A stretch of DNA of 9,479 bases from CAYFJO01 sp964343305. GTDB lineage: Bacteria; Planctomycetota; Planctomycetia; Pirellulales; Pirellulaceae. Within the stretch, counting starts at the first letter, position 1, and each line of letters starts with the position of its first letter. Below, in pieces: positions 1 through 6,883 of the stretch. The stretch covers positions 1-9,479 of the forward strand of contig CAYFJO010000420.1 of assembly GCA_964343305.1 (NCBI GenBank), in the 5' to 3' direction. The notes below the pieces were generated by a model that saw only the letters and a list, made by a program, of their open reading frames with translations, did not search any database and had not been told where the DNA came from. Position numbers and translations under genes: made by a program.

Positions 1-815
1 GCTTGACGTCGCTGAACGAAGACTTGTTCGGTCACAAGCAGCTAGGTGCGGTTGAGGAGTTTCGATTCGATTCGTCGTTCGACGAGCGAACGATTCAGAG
101 CTGGATCGTCAAACCACCGGGATTCGATTCGCGGAAGAGGTATCCACTGATTTTGGAAATTCACGGCGGACCGTTTGCGAACTATGGCGCCCGGTTTTCG
201 GCAGAGATTCAACTTTATGCGGCGGCGGGCTACGTCGTTCTGTATGTCAATCCCCGCGGCAGCACGAGTTACGGCCAGGCGTTCGGCAACCTGATCCATC
301 ACGCTTATCCGGGCCGCGACTATGACGATCTGATGTCGGGTGTCGATGCGGTCATGGAAAAGGGTTACATCGACAAGGACAAACTGTTCGTCACCGGCGG
401 CAGCGGCGGCGGGATCTTGACCAGTTGGATCGTTGGCAAAACGGATCGCTTTCGTGCCGCGGTGGCCGCGAAACCGGTCATCAATTGGTACAGTTTTGCG
501 CTGACCTCCGATGCCTATCCCTACTTTGCCAAGTATTGGTTTTCTGGCTATCCCTGGGAGCGGACCGAAGAATACATTAAACGTTCGCCCATTTCCTTGG
601 TTGGAAATGTGAAGACACCGACCATGTTGTTAACCGGTGAAGTCGACTACCGCACTCCGATCTCGGAATCAGAGCAGTTTTACCAGGCGCTGAAGTTGCG
701 TAAGATTGACACGGCGTTGGTGCGCGTGCCCGGTGCCTCGCACGGAATCGCGCAGCGGCCGAGTCATTTGATCGCCAAGGTTGCACACATCTTAAAATGG
801 TTTGAAACACACTAA
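1..815 (+). CDS. S9 family serine peptidase (prolyl oligopeptidase-like), C-terminal part; 5' end outside window
   Basis: Open from the left edge to TAA at 813-815. The frame has no convincing start here (a TTG at position 3 is an ordinary Leu codon), so the gene begins upstream. Counting residues from position 3, the visible 270 are a full alpha/beta-hydrolase catalytic domain: HGGP at 54-57 and NPRGS at 83-87 (oxyanion-hole region), nucleophile elbow G-G-S-G-G with Ser124, Asp215 in GEVDYRTP, and His247 in GASHG. This order and spacing fit the S9 family, nearest to the S9C/acylaminoacyl-peptidase or DPP5-like branch. These enzymes cut short peptides and usually have an N-terminal beta-propeller that limits substrate size; that part would lie outside the window. 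The family and triad are clear; the exact substrate and any signal peptide cannot be judged. The 89 bp to the next gene show no terminator hairpin that I can find. Confidence 0.93.
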   Translation, partial: LTSLNEDLFGHKQLGAVEEFRFDSSFDERTIQSWIVKPPGFDSRKRYPLILEIHGGPFANYGARFSAEIQLYAAAGYVVLYVNPRGSTSYGQAFGNLIHHAYPGRDYDDLMSGVDAVMEKGYIDKDKLFVTGGSGGGILTSWIVGKTDRFRAAVAAKPVINWYSFALTSDAYPYFAKYWFSGYPWERTEEYIKRSPISLVGNVKTPTMLLTGEVDYRTPISESEQFYQALKLRKIDTALVRVPGASHGIAQRPSHLIAKVAHILKWFETH

Positions 816-904
816 CCCATGTGGTCGTCTCGTCTTAATTGGTTTACTGAATTCGCAAGCAGCGTGAAACGCAATCAATAGCACAAGATTCGAATGACCG
901 ACCA

Positions 905-1609
905 ATGGGAGAGGCAAAAGTCCTTATCATCGAAGATGACCGCTCACTGGCGGAAGTTGTCTCGTACAACTTGACGCAGGCGGGCTACGAAGTCTACTTG
1001 GCACACGACGGCCAAGACGGGATCAATCAGGCTCAGTTGCGCCAGCCCGACGTCGTGGTGCTGGACTTGATGTTGCCCGTGATCGACGGACTGGACGTTT
1101 GCCGGCGGCTGCGCAGCGATCCCGCGACGCGGACCACACGCATCGTGATGTTGACGGCCAAAGCCGAGCAGTCGGATCAACTGGTTGGTTTTTCACTCGG
1201 AGCGGACGATTACGTGACCAAGCCGCTCAGTGTCGAAGTTTTGATGCAGCGCATCAAGATCCTTTGCCGCCGCGAATCGGATGAAGCGGGCCAACAGCAG
1301 ATCGCCAGCCAGGGAGTGATCATCGATACCTTGCGGCATCGCGTGACGGTCGATGAGAAATCCTTGCATCTGACACGTAGCGAGTTTCGATTGCTGGGGA
1401 CGTTAATTCGCCAGCCGGGCCGCGTCTTTAGCCGTGCGGAGCTGATTGATGCGGCTCTTGGCGAAGACACGCTGGCAATGGAACGAACGATCGACGTTCA
1501 TATTCGAGCCCTGCGCAAAAAGTTGACCAGCCACGCCGATTTAATTGAGACCGTACGTGGCGTTGGTTATCGCTTCCGGGATCCGGCGGCAACGCACAGT
1601 TATTCGTAG
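905..1609 (+). CDS. OmpR/PhoB-family DNA-binding response regulator
   Basis: A 234-residue cytoplasmic transcription regulator controlled by phosphorylation from a sensor kinase. The receiver domain (about 5-118) has the acidic pair Asp11/Asp12, phospho-acceptor Asp54 in VVLDLMLP, Thr84 in MLTAK and Lys106 in YVTKP, so all phosphotransfer residues are present. The C-terminal winged-helix domain (about 135-228) shows the OmpR-type hallmarks LTRSEFRLL, the recognition-helix region RTIDVHIRALRKKL and the wing RGVGYRF. Length is normal for PhoB-like proteins. The ATG at 905 fits the usual N-terminus, with the first beta-strand right after it, but has no clear Shine-Dalgarno. No histidine kinase lies next to it: the upstream gene is a peptidase and the downstream gene an Rpn nuclease, so its kinase and regulon cannot be named. 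PhoB itself is possible but not shown. Confidence 0.95.
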   Translation: MGEAKVLIIEDDRSLAEVVSYNLTQAGYEVYLAHDGQDGINQAQLRQPDVVVLDLMLPVIDGLDVCRRLRSDPATRTTRIVMLTAKAEQSDQLVGFSLGADDYVTKPLSVEVLMQRIKILCRRESDEAGQQQIASQGVIIDTLRHRVTVDEKSLHLTRSEFRLLGTLIRQPGRVFSRAELIDAALGEDTLAMERTIDVHIRALRKKLTSHADLIETVRGVGYRFRDPAATHSYS

Positions 1610-1673
1610 TTGGGACGAACGGGGGCGTGACTTTTTCTGTCGGCGACAAGCGTCTTGCGGTGTATCATTATCT

Positions 1674-1690
1674 TTCTGCTGACAGCAGAA
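1674..1690. promoter_or_regulatory. perfect palindrome upstream of the rpn gene (possible operator or 5'-UTR hairpin)
   Basis: TTCTGCTG and CAGCAGAA flank a single central A, giving 8-bp perfect arms. It lies in the 113-bp gap between the response regulator and the Rpn gene, 32 nt before the GTG start. A TATCAT hexamer preceded by TG at 1661-1668 could be a -10 element just upstream, which would place the palindrome at the start of the transcript; I see no good -35 partner. It could be a dimeric repressor site or an RNA hairpin (7-bp stem, GAC loop). No T-run follows, so it is a poor intrinsic terminator. The function is inferred from position and symmetry only. Confidence 0.3.
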
Positions 1691-1722
1691 GAATTTAGAC
1701 CCTCCTTGCGCGAGAGAATCCG

Positions 1723-2679
1723 GTGAGCGAATTTGACAGCCCGTGGAAAGAAGCGCTCGATGTCTACTTCGAAGCCTTTATTGCATTCTTTTACCCCAAA
1801 GTGCACGCAGAAGTCGATTGGTCTCGGGGGTACGAAACCTTGGACAAGGAATTGGAACAAATCGCGCCGCAAGCTGAAACGGGGCGCCGCGTGGTCGACA
1901 AATTGGTCAAGGTCTGGCGGAAATCCGGCGAGGAAGAGTGGGTGCTCGTGCACATTGAGGTCCAGAGCCAGCAAGAAGCGGAGTTCGCTTTGCGTATGTT
2001 TGTCTACCATTATCGGTTGCTGGACCGTTATAATAAAACTGTTGTTAGCTTGGCGGTCTTGGGTGACGACCAACCGGCCTGGCGGCCAAATCGGTTTCAT
2101 CGCGATCTGTGGGATTGCCGGGTTGAATTCGAGTTTCCGATTGTCAAGTTGTTGGATTATACCACGCGCGTCGATGAGCTTGAGGTTGGTGCGAATCCCT
2201 TTTCGACCGTCGTGCTGGCCCACATAAAGGCACAGGAGACTCGTCAAGACAACGACCGGCGATTCGATTGGAAGTTGCGATTGATTCGTGGCCTGTACGA
2301 GCGGGGGATGAGCCGCGAGGATATCCGCCAGTTATTTCGATTCATCGATTGGATGATGGACCTTCCAAGAGAATTGGATCGACAATTTAAAACCGAATTG
2401 GAGAATACCGAACAGGAGCATCATATGCCTTATGTAACTTCCGTCGAGCGTTTGGCAAAAGAGGAAGGCATTCAAGAAGGAATCAGGGAAGGAATCAAGG
2501 AAGGAATTGAAAAATGCCTGGAACTTCGATTTTCCGAAGTAGAACCGTCCGTGCTGGAGGAAATCCAACAGATTCAGAACACCGATTTACTCAACCAAAT
2601 TCTGAATGCGATTAAGACCGTATCGAGCGTTGACGAGCTACGACAACTTTGGAAGGCTAACCAGCAAACCGACGGCTGA
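1723..2679 (+). CDS. Rpn-family PD-(D/E)XK nuclease (recombination-promoting nuclease / 'transposase_31' type)
   Basis: A 318-residue protein, the usual size for Rpn proteins: DNA endonucleases once annotated as transposases and now linked to RecA-independent recombination and phage defence. The nuclease core is N-terminal: Asp59 in RRVVDKLVKV, then the strand VLVHIEVQSQ with Glu79-Val80-Gln81, giving a D...ExQ active site, followed by helical FALRMFVYHYRLLDRY at 88-103. A helical middle region precedes a Glu-Gly-Ile tetrapeptide repeat (248-263) and a short C-terminal helical part (about 264-312, LELRF...DELRQLW) that resembles DUF4351. The start is GTG with only a weak purine tract (GAGAG) upstream, in contrast to a strong internal start at codon 235. 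The gene ends 5 bp before the stop of the convergent 1384-residue gene. No transposon ends or target duplication were noticed, so I call it a nuclease gene and not an insertion sequence. Confidence 0.85.
   Translation: MSEFDSPWKEALDVYFEAFIAFFYPKVHAEVDWSRGYETLDKELEQIAPQAETGRRVVDKLVKVWRKSGEEEWVLVHIEVQSQQEAEFALRMFVYHYRLLDRYNKTVVSLAVLGDDQPAWRPNRFHRDLWDCRVEFEFPIVKLLDYTTRVDELEVGANPFSTVVLAHIKAQETRQDNDRRFDWKLRLIRGLYERGMSREDIRQLFRFIDWMMDLPRELDRQFKTELENTEQEHHMPYVTSVERLAKEEGIQEGIREGIKEGIEKCLELRFSEVEPSVLEEIQQIQNTDLLNQILNAIKTVSSVDELRQLWKANQQTDG
2414..2427 (+). promoter_or_regulatory. internal ribosome binding site and ATG inside rpn
   Basis: AGGAG at 2414-2418 is followed by a 6-nt spacer and an in-frame ATG at 2425-2427 (codon 235 of the Rpn protein). 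This is the best Shine-Dalgarno/start pair in the gene and clearly better than that of the full-length GTG start. It would initiate the C-terminal small protein listed next. Confidence 0.5.
2425..2679 (+). CDS. putative intragenic C-terminal small protein of Rpn (RpnS-like antitoxin), nested in the same frame
   Basis: An 84-residue product, residues 235-318 of the Rpn frame, predicted from the AGGAG plus ATG pair at 2414-2427. It would contain the EGI tetrapeptide repeat and the complete C-terminal DUF4351-like helical part and lack the nuclease core. In E. coli, Rpn proteins are known to be accompanied by such in-frame small proteins (RpnS) that bind and inhibit the full-length nuclease. The arrangement here matches in position, frame and domain boundary. 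That it is translated and inhibitory in this organism is inference; the alternative is a chance internal Met behind purine-rich sequence. Confidence 0.42.
   Translation: MPYVTSVERLAKEEGIQEGIREGIKEGIEKCLELRFSEVEPSVLEEIQQIQNTDLLNQILNAIKTVSSVDELRQLWKANQQTDG
2464..2511 (+). repeat. 12-bp in-frame tandem repeat encoding (E-G-I-x)4
   Basis: Four 12-bp units of consensus GAAGGAATCAAG lie head to tail in the Rpn frame, encoding Glu-Gly-Ile followed by Gln, Arg, Lys or Glu. Units 2 and 3 differ at one base; unit 1 has GGC ATT and unit 4 ATT GAA as variants. Unit length is a multiple of three, so copy-number change would lengthen or shorten the helix between nuclease core and C-terminal domain without a frameshift. 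Similar EGxxEG runs are common in Rpn-like proteins. Confidence 0.85.
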
Positions 2680-2684
2680 CCATC

Positions 2685-5600
2685 CTACTCGCCAACCATG
2701 TGATACAGCGGCAAGTGACGCGACGGTGCTTCGAGCATCAACATTCGCAAGGACGTCGCATAAATCCGCCCGCCGCTCTTTTCCCAATTGTCGCGTATGT
2801 CCCAGGTGCCGCTCAGAACGCCATCTTTGCGCTGCGTTTCGACAAGCATGTCTCGCATCGCATCGTTCCATTGCTTCCAATAATCGCCCTGCAAGTGGAA
2901 CATCGCCTGGGTTCCGTAGTACCAGTAATAGCTGTCATCTTTCTTCGCGACGGGTAGATGTTTCAGCAGGTGATTGGCACTCATCAGCAATGACACGTCA
3001 TCGTGTCTGGTACCCAGATACTCGCGGCACAGCATCGCTTCGGCCGTCATCGTCAGTTTGGGACTCGGATTGGTATATCCGTATTGGCCACGCTTGGTTC
3101 CCTTGGCTTCGACTTTGTTCAACCACTTGGTCACCAAATCGAAACACGACTTGGGTACTTCGAGGCCCGCCATCTGGGCACTTTTTAGCGCCATCACCTG
3201 CCACCCGACAACCGATGTGTCAGACTCCTTATGCGGATGATATCGCCAACCGCCCAACGATTTGTGCTGAGCAGCCACAATAAACGCCACCGCTCGCTGG
3301 ACCGGCTCGCGAAGTTTTTCATCCTGCGACATTCCGTAAGCTTCGCACAGTGCAATCGTGGCAATCGCGTGACTGTACATGTGAGAGCTGCCTTCGTTGC
3401 CGAACGTTAAATCGCCATCCGTCTTTTGGTGACTCAACAGCCAATTCAATCCCCGCTCGACCATGGCTTGATACTTGCCGGATCGATGCGTGTGGCCGTC
3501 ACCCAGGACTGGTAACAAGGCAAACCCGGTCGCCGCCACGTCGCTGTTGACCGTACCATGACCGTTGCATTTGCCAGGATGCGATTTGCACATCTGATCA
3601 AACTTGTTCAGGCTCCAATGCCCGTCTTCAAATTGATGTCGCTCGATCCACGACAGTCCGCGATCGATCGCTTGGCGCGAAGCGTCACTGCCGCCGTAGG
3701 CGTTGAAAACCAATTCCTTCGCTTCACCTTGTCGAACGCGAAACATCGCTCGAAGTCCCACGTTGTCGTTGGCATACATCGTCTCGGGGGCTCGTGCCGG
3801 GCGTCGATTCAGTCGGCTTGCCACCGTGGAGAAACTCGGACGAGCGTCATTCTTTTCGTTCGACAACGTGCCAACGTCCGGGCGAGTCTGCTGGTCGTAT
3901 CGTCCGCCAACTTCGGAAGCGGTTTTGACAGTTGCCTCCAAAGGCTGACCGTCCGATCGCTCGACATCAATCGCCTGCCCGGTTGGCTGGAGGACCTTGG
4001 AATCGCTGTCGGCCGACTCGGACGCTGTCGCGGCGGGCTGCGTCGTTTCAATCGCCTGGCGGTCCAATGTTTGCGGAAGTCTCGCTCGTGCCAGCAGATT
4101 CTTGATCGGCGTGGGACGCTTTGGTGTCGTATTTGACGCAGGCCTTTCGAACGCTTCGGTTGAGGTACGAGCCGTGACTTCGGCCAAAGGCATGGGCTCT
4201 GCACTCTGGGAAACGCCGGACAGGCTCGACGTTGTTTCAGCCACCCGCCGATCGACATTGACATTCGTTTCGTCAGACGGAGCATTGGACTTCGACTCAC
4301 TGGCAGGTGCATCGGACGGTGTATCCACTTGTGGTCCGTCGTGATCAATCGTGGGTTGCACGCGGCGGCGATTGGTCAGCGGGTTCTGCAACGAGCGGGG
4401 CGTGTTCAACATCGCAACCTGATTGGTCAAACTTCGCGTCGCGGACGACGAAGCTTCTGCCTCCACGTTGGCCAACTTGTCGAGCGTCGGATCGCGCCGT
4501 TGATTCGGTGCGGCCGCGTTGCCCGTGTCGGTTTGTTGGATCTTGACGACAACTTCTGCGGTTTGAACCTTGTTCGATTGGGAGTTCGTGTCGCTTGGTG
4601 CGGCCGTTTCACCGGTTGGCACGTCCATTGCCTCAATGAACTGTTCCGTCAGATCGGTCGTGCGAATCCTGGCGACCGGTCCGGTGGTTGATTGGACAGG
4701 CCGAATCGGCCGCGAACGAAAGGTCTCAGCGACGAACTGTTCGGGCTCGGCATTTGCCTTGGTCGGCTCCGCAGTTTCGACCGGCACATTCGCGTCGGGA
4801 ATCGCCGAACTGGATTCCGCCGAGCGGCGCGTCACTTCAACGACCGCCTCCGGCGTGGGCTGGTCATTGGCCGGACTGGTTTGCGGCGTGTTGTTCGACT
4901 GTGTTTCCACCTTGGGTACTTCAAAATCTGGCAACTCACGTCGCACAGCGCGAGCCAGGGGGACATCCGCAGCGGGGCGAGTCTTCATCGTTAGCGATTG
5001 CGCGGTAGGATCCGGAATATCGCGTTCGACAGGCGTTTCGTTTGGTGTGAACTTGGGCTGTGTCGGTTGTGGAAGGGGATCGACAGTCTCTGTCGGCATG
5101 CTGCGATCGACGTCCACGTTGGGCTGCGCCGGCGGCTGCTCTTGCGGTTTTTCGGGCTGAGGCGTGTCGATCTCGATGGGCTCGACCTTCGCCAACTGAT
5201 CAAACTGGACGGTTGGCCGCCGTCGGTTGAGTGGATTGAAGTCCGTGGGCGTTGCTTGTTTTGGCAACACTTCCATTTGTTGCTTGGGAAGTTCACGCTG
5301 GACGACACGAACAGGAAGATTGACCGCCACACGATTGTTCGGCACGGCTACGTTCGGCTGCTGTTGGACTTCGCGAAAGACCTCCTTGACTTCGACGTCT
5401 TCGTACGATTTCAGGTCGGAGACCTTTTCGTATGACTCTTGGCCGGCTTCGTGCGACTGGTGGCTGTGGTCTGCCGCGTGATCAGGCAGGAAAGTTGTCT
5501 CCAGCTTGTCACGAATCGCGGCGACCAAGTCGTCGCCCAGACCCACGAAAAATGTCCCCGCAGCAAGCAACAGATGGACCAACAACGCGATCAGAAAGAA

Positions 5601-6839
5601 CGTCGGCACGGGGGCGCGGCGAAGCGATGCTTGGCGAATGTAATAAATCAGCGCCGCAAGCAAACCAGCGATCAGTGCGGCCAGCACAAACCACCACCAG
5701 TTTTCCAAGAGCAGCGGCAGCCGGCTCTCCGTCCAAACCGTTTCTTCGAACACCTCGGTGGCGTCGCAGGCGTACAGAGCGTAAAGAATCTCGTCCGGAT
5801 CGCGATCGTCGCCGGATTCATCCAGACGATTGCTGGAGAACACCAGCCGGAATCCATCTTCGGACAGTGACGGATCGAGTTCGTTGGCGGACGTGTTGAT
5901 ATCGCCGCCGAGATTCTCGACATCGACAAAATCACCGCCGGCGATGCGCGTTCGATAGAGATCGTAGTTTGGCAGTTCGTTGGAACGATGCTCGCGATCC
6001 GAAGCGAAATAGAGCCACGCGCCGTTGGGTACAAACCAGGGCGTCCCTTCGTTGCTGCGCGGCTCGTTCAAGACATCGATGGCGTTAGACGCGGGCCACG
6101 CTTCGTTCGTGTCGTCGCGTCGCGACACGTACAAGTCGTATTGCTGCATCCCTTGTTCCGCTCGCAGCGTGACTTTCCAATCTTCCTGGTCGTCTTGCGG
6201 CGCATGCGTATAGCGATGCATCCGTCGCGTGCGGTTGCTGGAAAAAACGAGCGTTGCGCCGTCAGGAGCAACCGCGGGGGCATATTCATTGGCGCGGGTG
6301 TTAATCTTGGAGCCCAAGTTTTCAGGCGTGCTCCAGCCGTTGTCACCCATCCTCGACACATACAGGTCGAAGCCACCGAAGCCGCCTTCCCGATCGGAAT
6401 ACAAGTAGGCCGTCTTCCCGTCCGCCGTGATCACCGGCCCGATGTCGTTGTCGGGACTATTCAACTCATCGACCAGCTCGGCAATTTGCCAGGAACCAAC
6501 AACCAACACGGATCGATAAATGTTCGAGACACCGTTGGCCGTGCGTTGCGTGAAGTAAAGAACGTTTTCGCGACTGGTCAACTGCGGTCGAATCAAACTA
6601 ACGTCTGGCTGGTCCGGATCTTCCGGCAATTCGACCAGCAGCGGCGGTTCCCAGACGATCTCGCGGCGCGGCGGAATGGCGTCACCAGCCCAGCGCTGCT
6701 GCTGGTCGTCGGTGACCAGCGTCGAAATGGGCTGAGGCGCGATAAACGCGGCGATGACCACGACCACGGCCAGGATCGACAGTAACCATTTGCGTTTCAA
6801 CCGCCTCCCGCGACGTGGCTCGTTGCTTGCTGTGTTCAT
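2685..6839 (-). CDS. giant envelope protein: PD40 beta-propeller, TonB-like His-containing membrane helix, Pro-rich linker, C-terminal alpha/alpha-toroid
   Basis: A 1384-residue protein counted from ATG at 6839. That start sits just before RRGRRLKRK and a membrane helix (18-37); a TTG 69 nt upstream would translate a hairpin repeat and overlap exbD. Residues 87-362 form a PD40/TolB-like propeller with repeats at 132-162, 184-203, 263-283 and 318-338 (pattern P-x-x-x-x-DG...L-x-F-x-S-x-R). Two helices follow, 380-401 and 413-434, separated by the basic loop RQASLRR. The positive-inside rule then puts both the propeller and everything after 434 in the periplasm. The third helix starts P-x-P-T and contains His422, like TonB. 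Residues 435-1042 are a Pro/Thr/Ser/Glu-rich linker. Residues 1048-1374 are a squalene-cyclase/prenyltransferase-fold toroid with QW-like motifs at 1061-1075, 1138-1142, 1191-1198 and 1336-1346. No DxDD is seen, so enzyme activity is doubtful. It is last in an ExbB/ExbD operon; I infer an energy-transducing role. Confidence 0.88.
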   Translation of the reverse strand: MNTASNEPRRGRRLKRKWLLSILAVVVVIAAFIAPQPISTLVTDDQQQRWAGDAIPPRREIVWEPPLLVELPEDPDQPDVSLIRPQLTSRENVLYFTQRTANGVSNIYRSVLVVGSWQIAELVDELNSPDNDIGPVITADGKTAYLYSDREGGFGGFDLYVSRMGDNGWSTPENLGSKINTRANEYAPAVAPDGATLVFSSNRTRRMHRYTHAPQDDQEDWKVTLRAEQGMQQYDLYVSRRDDTNEAWPASNAIDVLNEPRSNEGTPWFVPNGAWLYFASDREHRSNELPNYDLYRTRIAGGDFVDVENLGGDINTSANELDPSLSEDGFRLVFSSNRLDESGDDRDPDEILYALYACDATEVFEETVWTESRLPLLLENWWWFVLAALIAGLLAALIYYIRQASLRRAPVPTFFLIALLVHLLLAAGTFFVGLGDDLVAAIRDKLETTFLPDHAADHSHQSHEAGQESYEKVSDLKSYEDVEVKEVFREVQQQPNVAVPNNRVAVNLPVRVVQRELPKQQMEVLPKQATPTDFNPLNRRRPTVQFDQLAKVEPIEIDTPQPEKPQEQPPAQPNVDVDRSMPTETVDPLPQPTQPKFTPNETPVERDIPDPTAQSLTMKTRPAADVPLARAVRRELPDFEVPKVETQSNNTPQTSPANDQPTPEAVVEVTRRSAESSSAIPDANVPVETAEPTKANAEPEQFVAETFRSRPIRPVQSTTGPVARIRTTDLTEQFIEAMDVPTGETAAPSDTNSQSNKVQTAEVVVKIQQTDTGNAAAPNQRRDPTLDKLANVEAEASSSATRSLTNQVAMLNTPRSLQNPLTNRRRVQPTIDHDGPQVDTPSDAPASESKSNAPSDETNVNVDRRVAETTSSLSGVSQSAEPMPLAEVTARTSTEAFERPASNTTPKRPTPIKNLLARARLPQTLDRQAIETTQPAATASESADSDSKVLQPTGQAIDVERSDGQPLEATVKTASEVGGRYDQQTRPDVGTLSNEKNDARPSFSTVASRLNRRPARAPETMYANDNVGLRAMFRVRQGEAKELVFNAYGGSDASRQAIDRGLSWIERHQFEDGHWSLNKFDQMCKSHPGKCNGHGTVNSDVAATGFALLPVLGDGHTHRSGKYQAMVERGLNWLLSHQKTDGDLTFGNEGSSHMYSHAIATIALCEAYGMSQDEKLREPVQRAVAFIVAAQHKSLGGWRYHPHKESDTSVVGWQVMALKSAQMAGLEVPKSCFDLVTKWLNKVEAKGTKRGQYGYTNPSPKLTMTAEAMLCREYLGTRHDDVSLLMSANHLLKHLPVAKKDDSYYWYYGTQAMFHLQGDYWKQWNDAMRDMLVETQRKDGVLSGTWDIRDNWEKSGGRIYATSLRMLMLEAPSRHLPLYHMVGE

Positions 6840-6857
6840 GTCGAACTCGTTTGAATC

Positions 6858-6881
6858 GGACGGATTGGCAATCCGTCCTAC
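6858..6881 (-). repeat. single REP-like hairpin (GTAG-bounded) between exbD-like gene and giant gene
   Basis: Read on the minus strand, GTAG begins 2 nt after the exbD-like stop codon and leads into a perfect palindrome (6858-6878) with 10-bp arms around one base: GGACGGATTG and CAATCCGTCC. The core is identical to the unit at 8306-8326. It fills more than half of the 44-nt gap and ends 18 nt before the next ATG. No T-run follows on the minus strand, so it is not a typical terminator. Confidence 0.85.
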
Positions 6882-6883
6882 GT

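Noticed and set aside
77..92. Short inverted repeat (TCGTCG / CGACGA) in the peptidase gene
   Set aside because: It lies within coding sequence rich in TTCGA and CGA codons and is short enough to arise by chance.
1674..1690. LexA-type SOS box upstream of rpn
   Set aside because: The palindrome does not have the CTGT-N8-ACAG spacing; its arms are nearly contiguous.
1600..2247. 215-codon minus-strand open frame across the rpn gene
   Set aside because: It lies antisense to a clear Rpn nuclease core with D...ExQ residues; its translation shows no recognisable motif and it is best explained as a shadow frame.
1723..2679. Insertion sequence carrying the 'transposase' annotation often given to this family
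   Set aside because: No terminal inverted repeats or target duplications were seen around it, and the family is a PD-(D/E)XK nuclease, not a DDE or Y1 transposase.
3558..5160. Several plus-strand open frames of 100-200 codons opposite the linker of the giant gene
   Set aside because: Low-complexity antisense frames rich in Arg, Ser and Gly, opposite a Pro/Thr/Glu-rich coding strand; no start signals or motifs.
6858..6881. Intrinsic terminator between exbD-like and giant genes
   Set aside because: The strong hairpin has no following T-run on the minus strand, and the same element type occurs in the other two gaps of the operon, so it is better read as a REP-like repeat.
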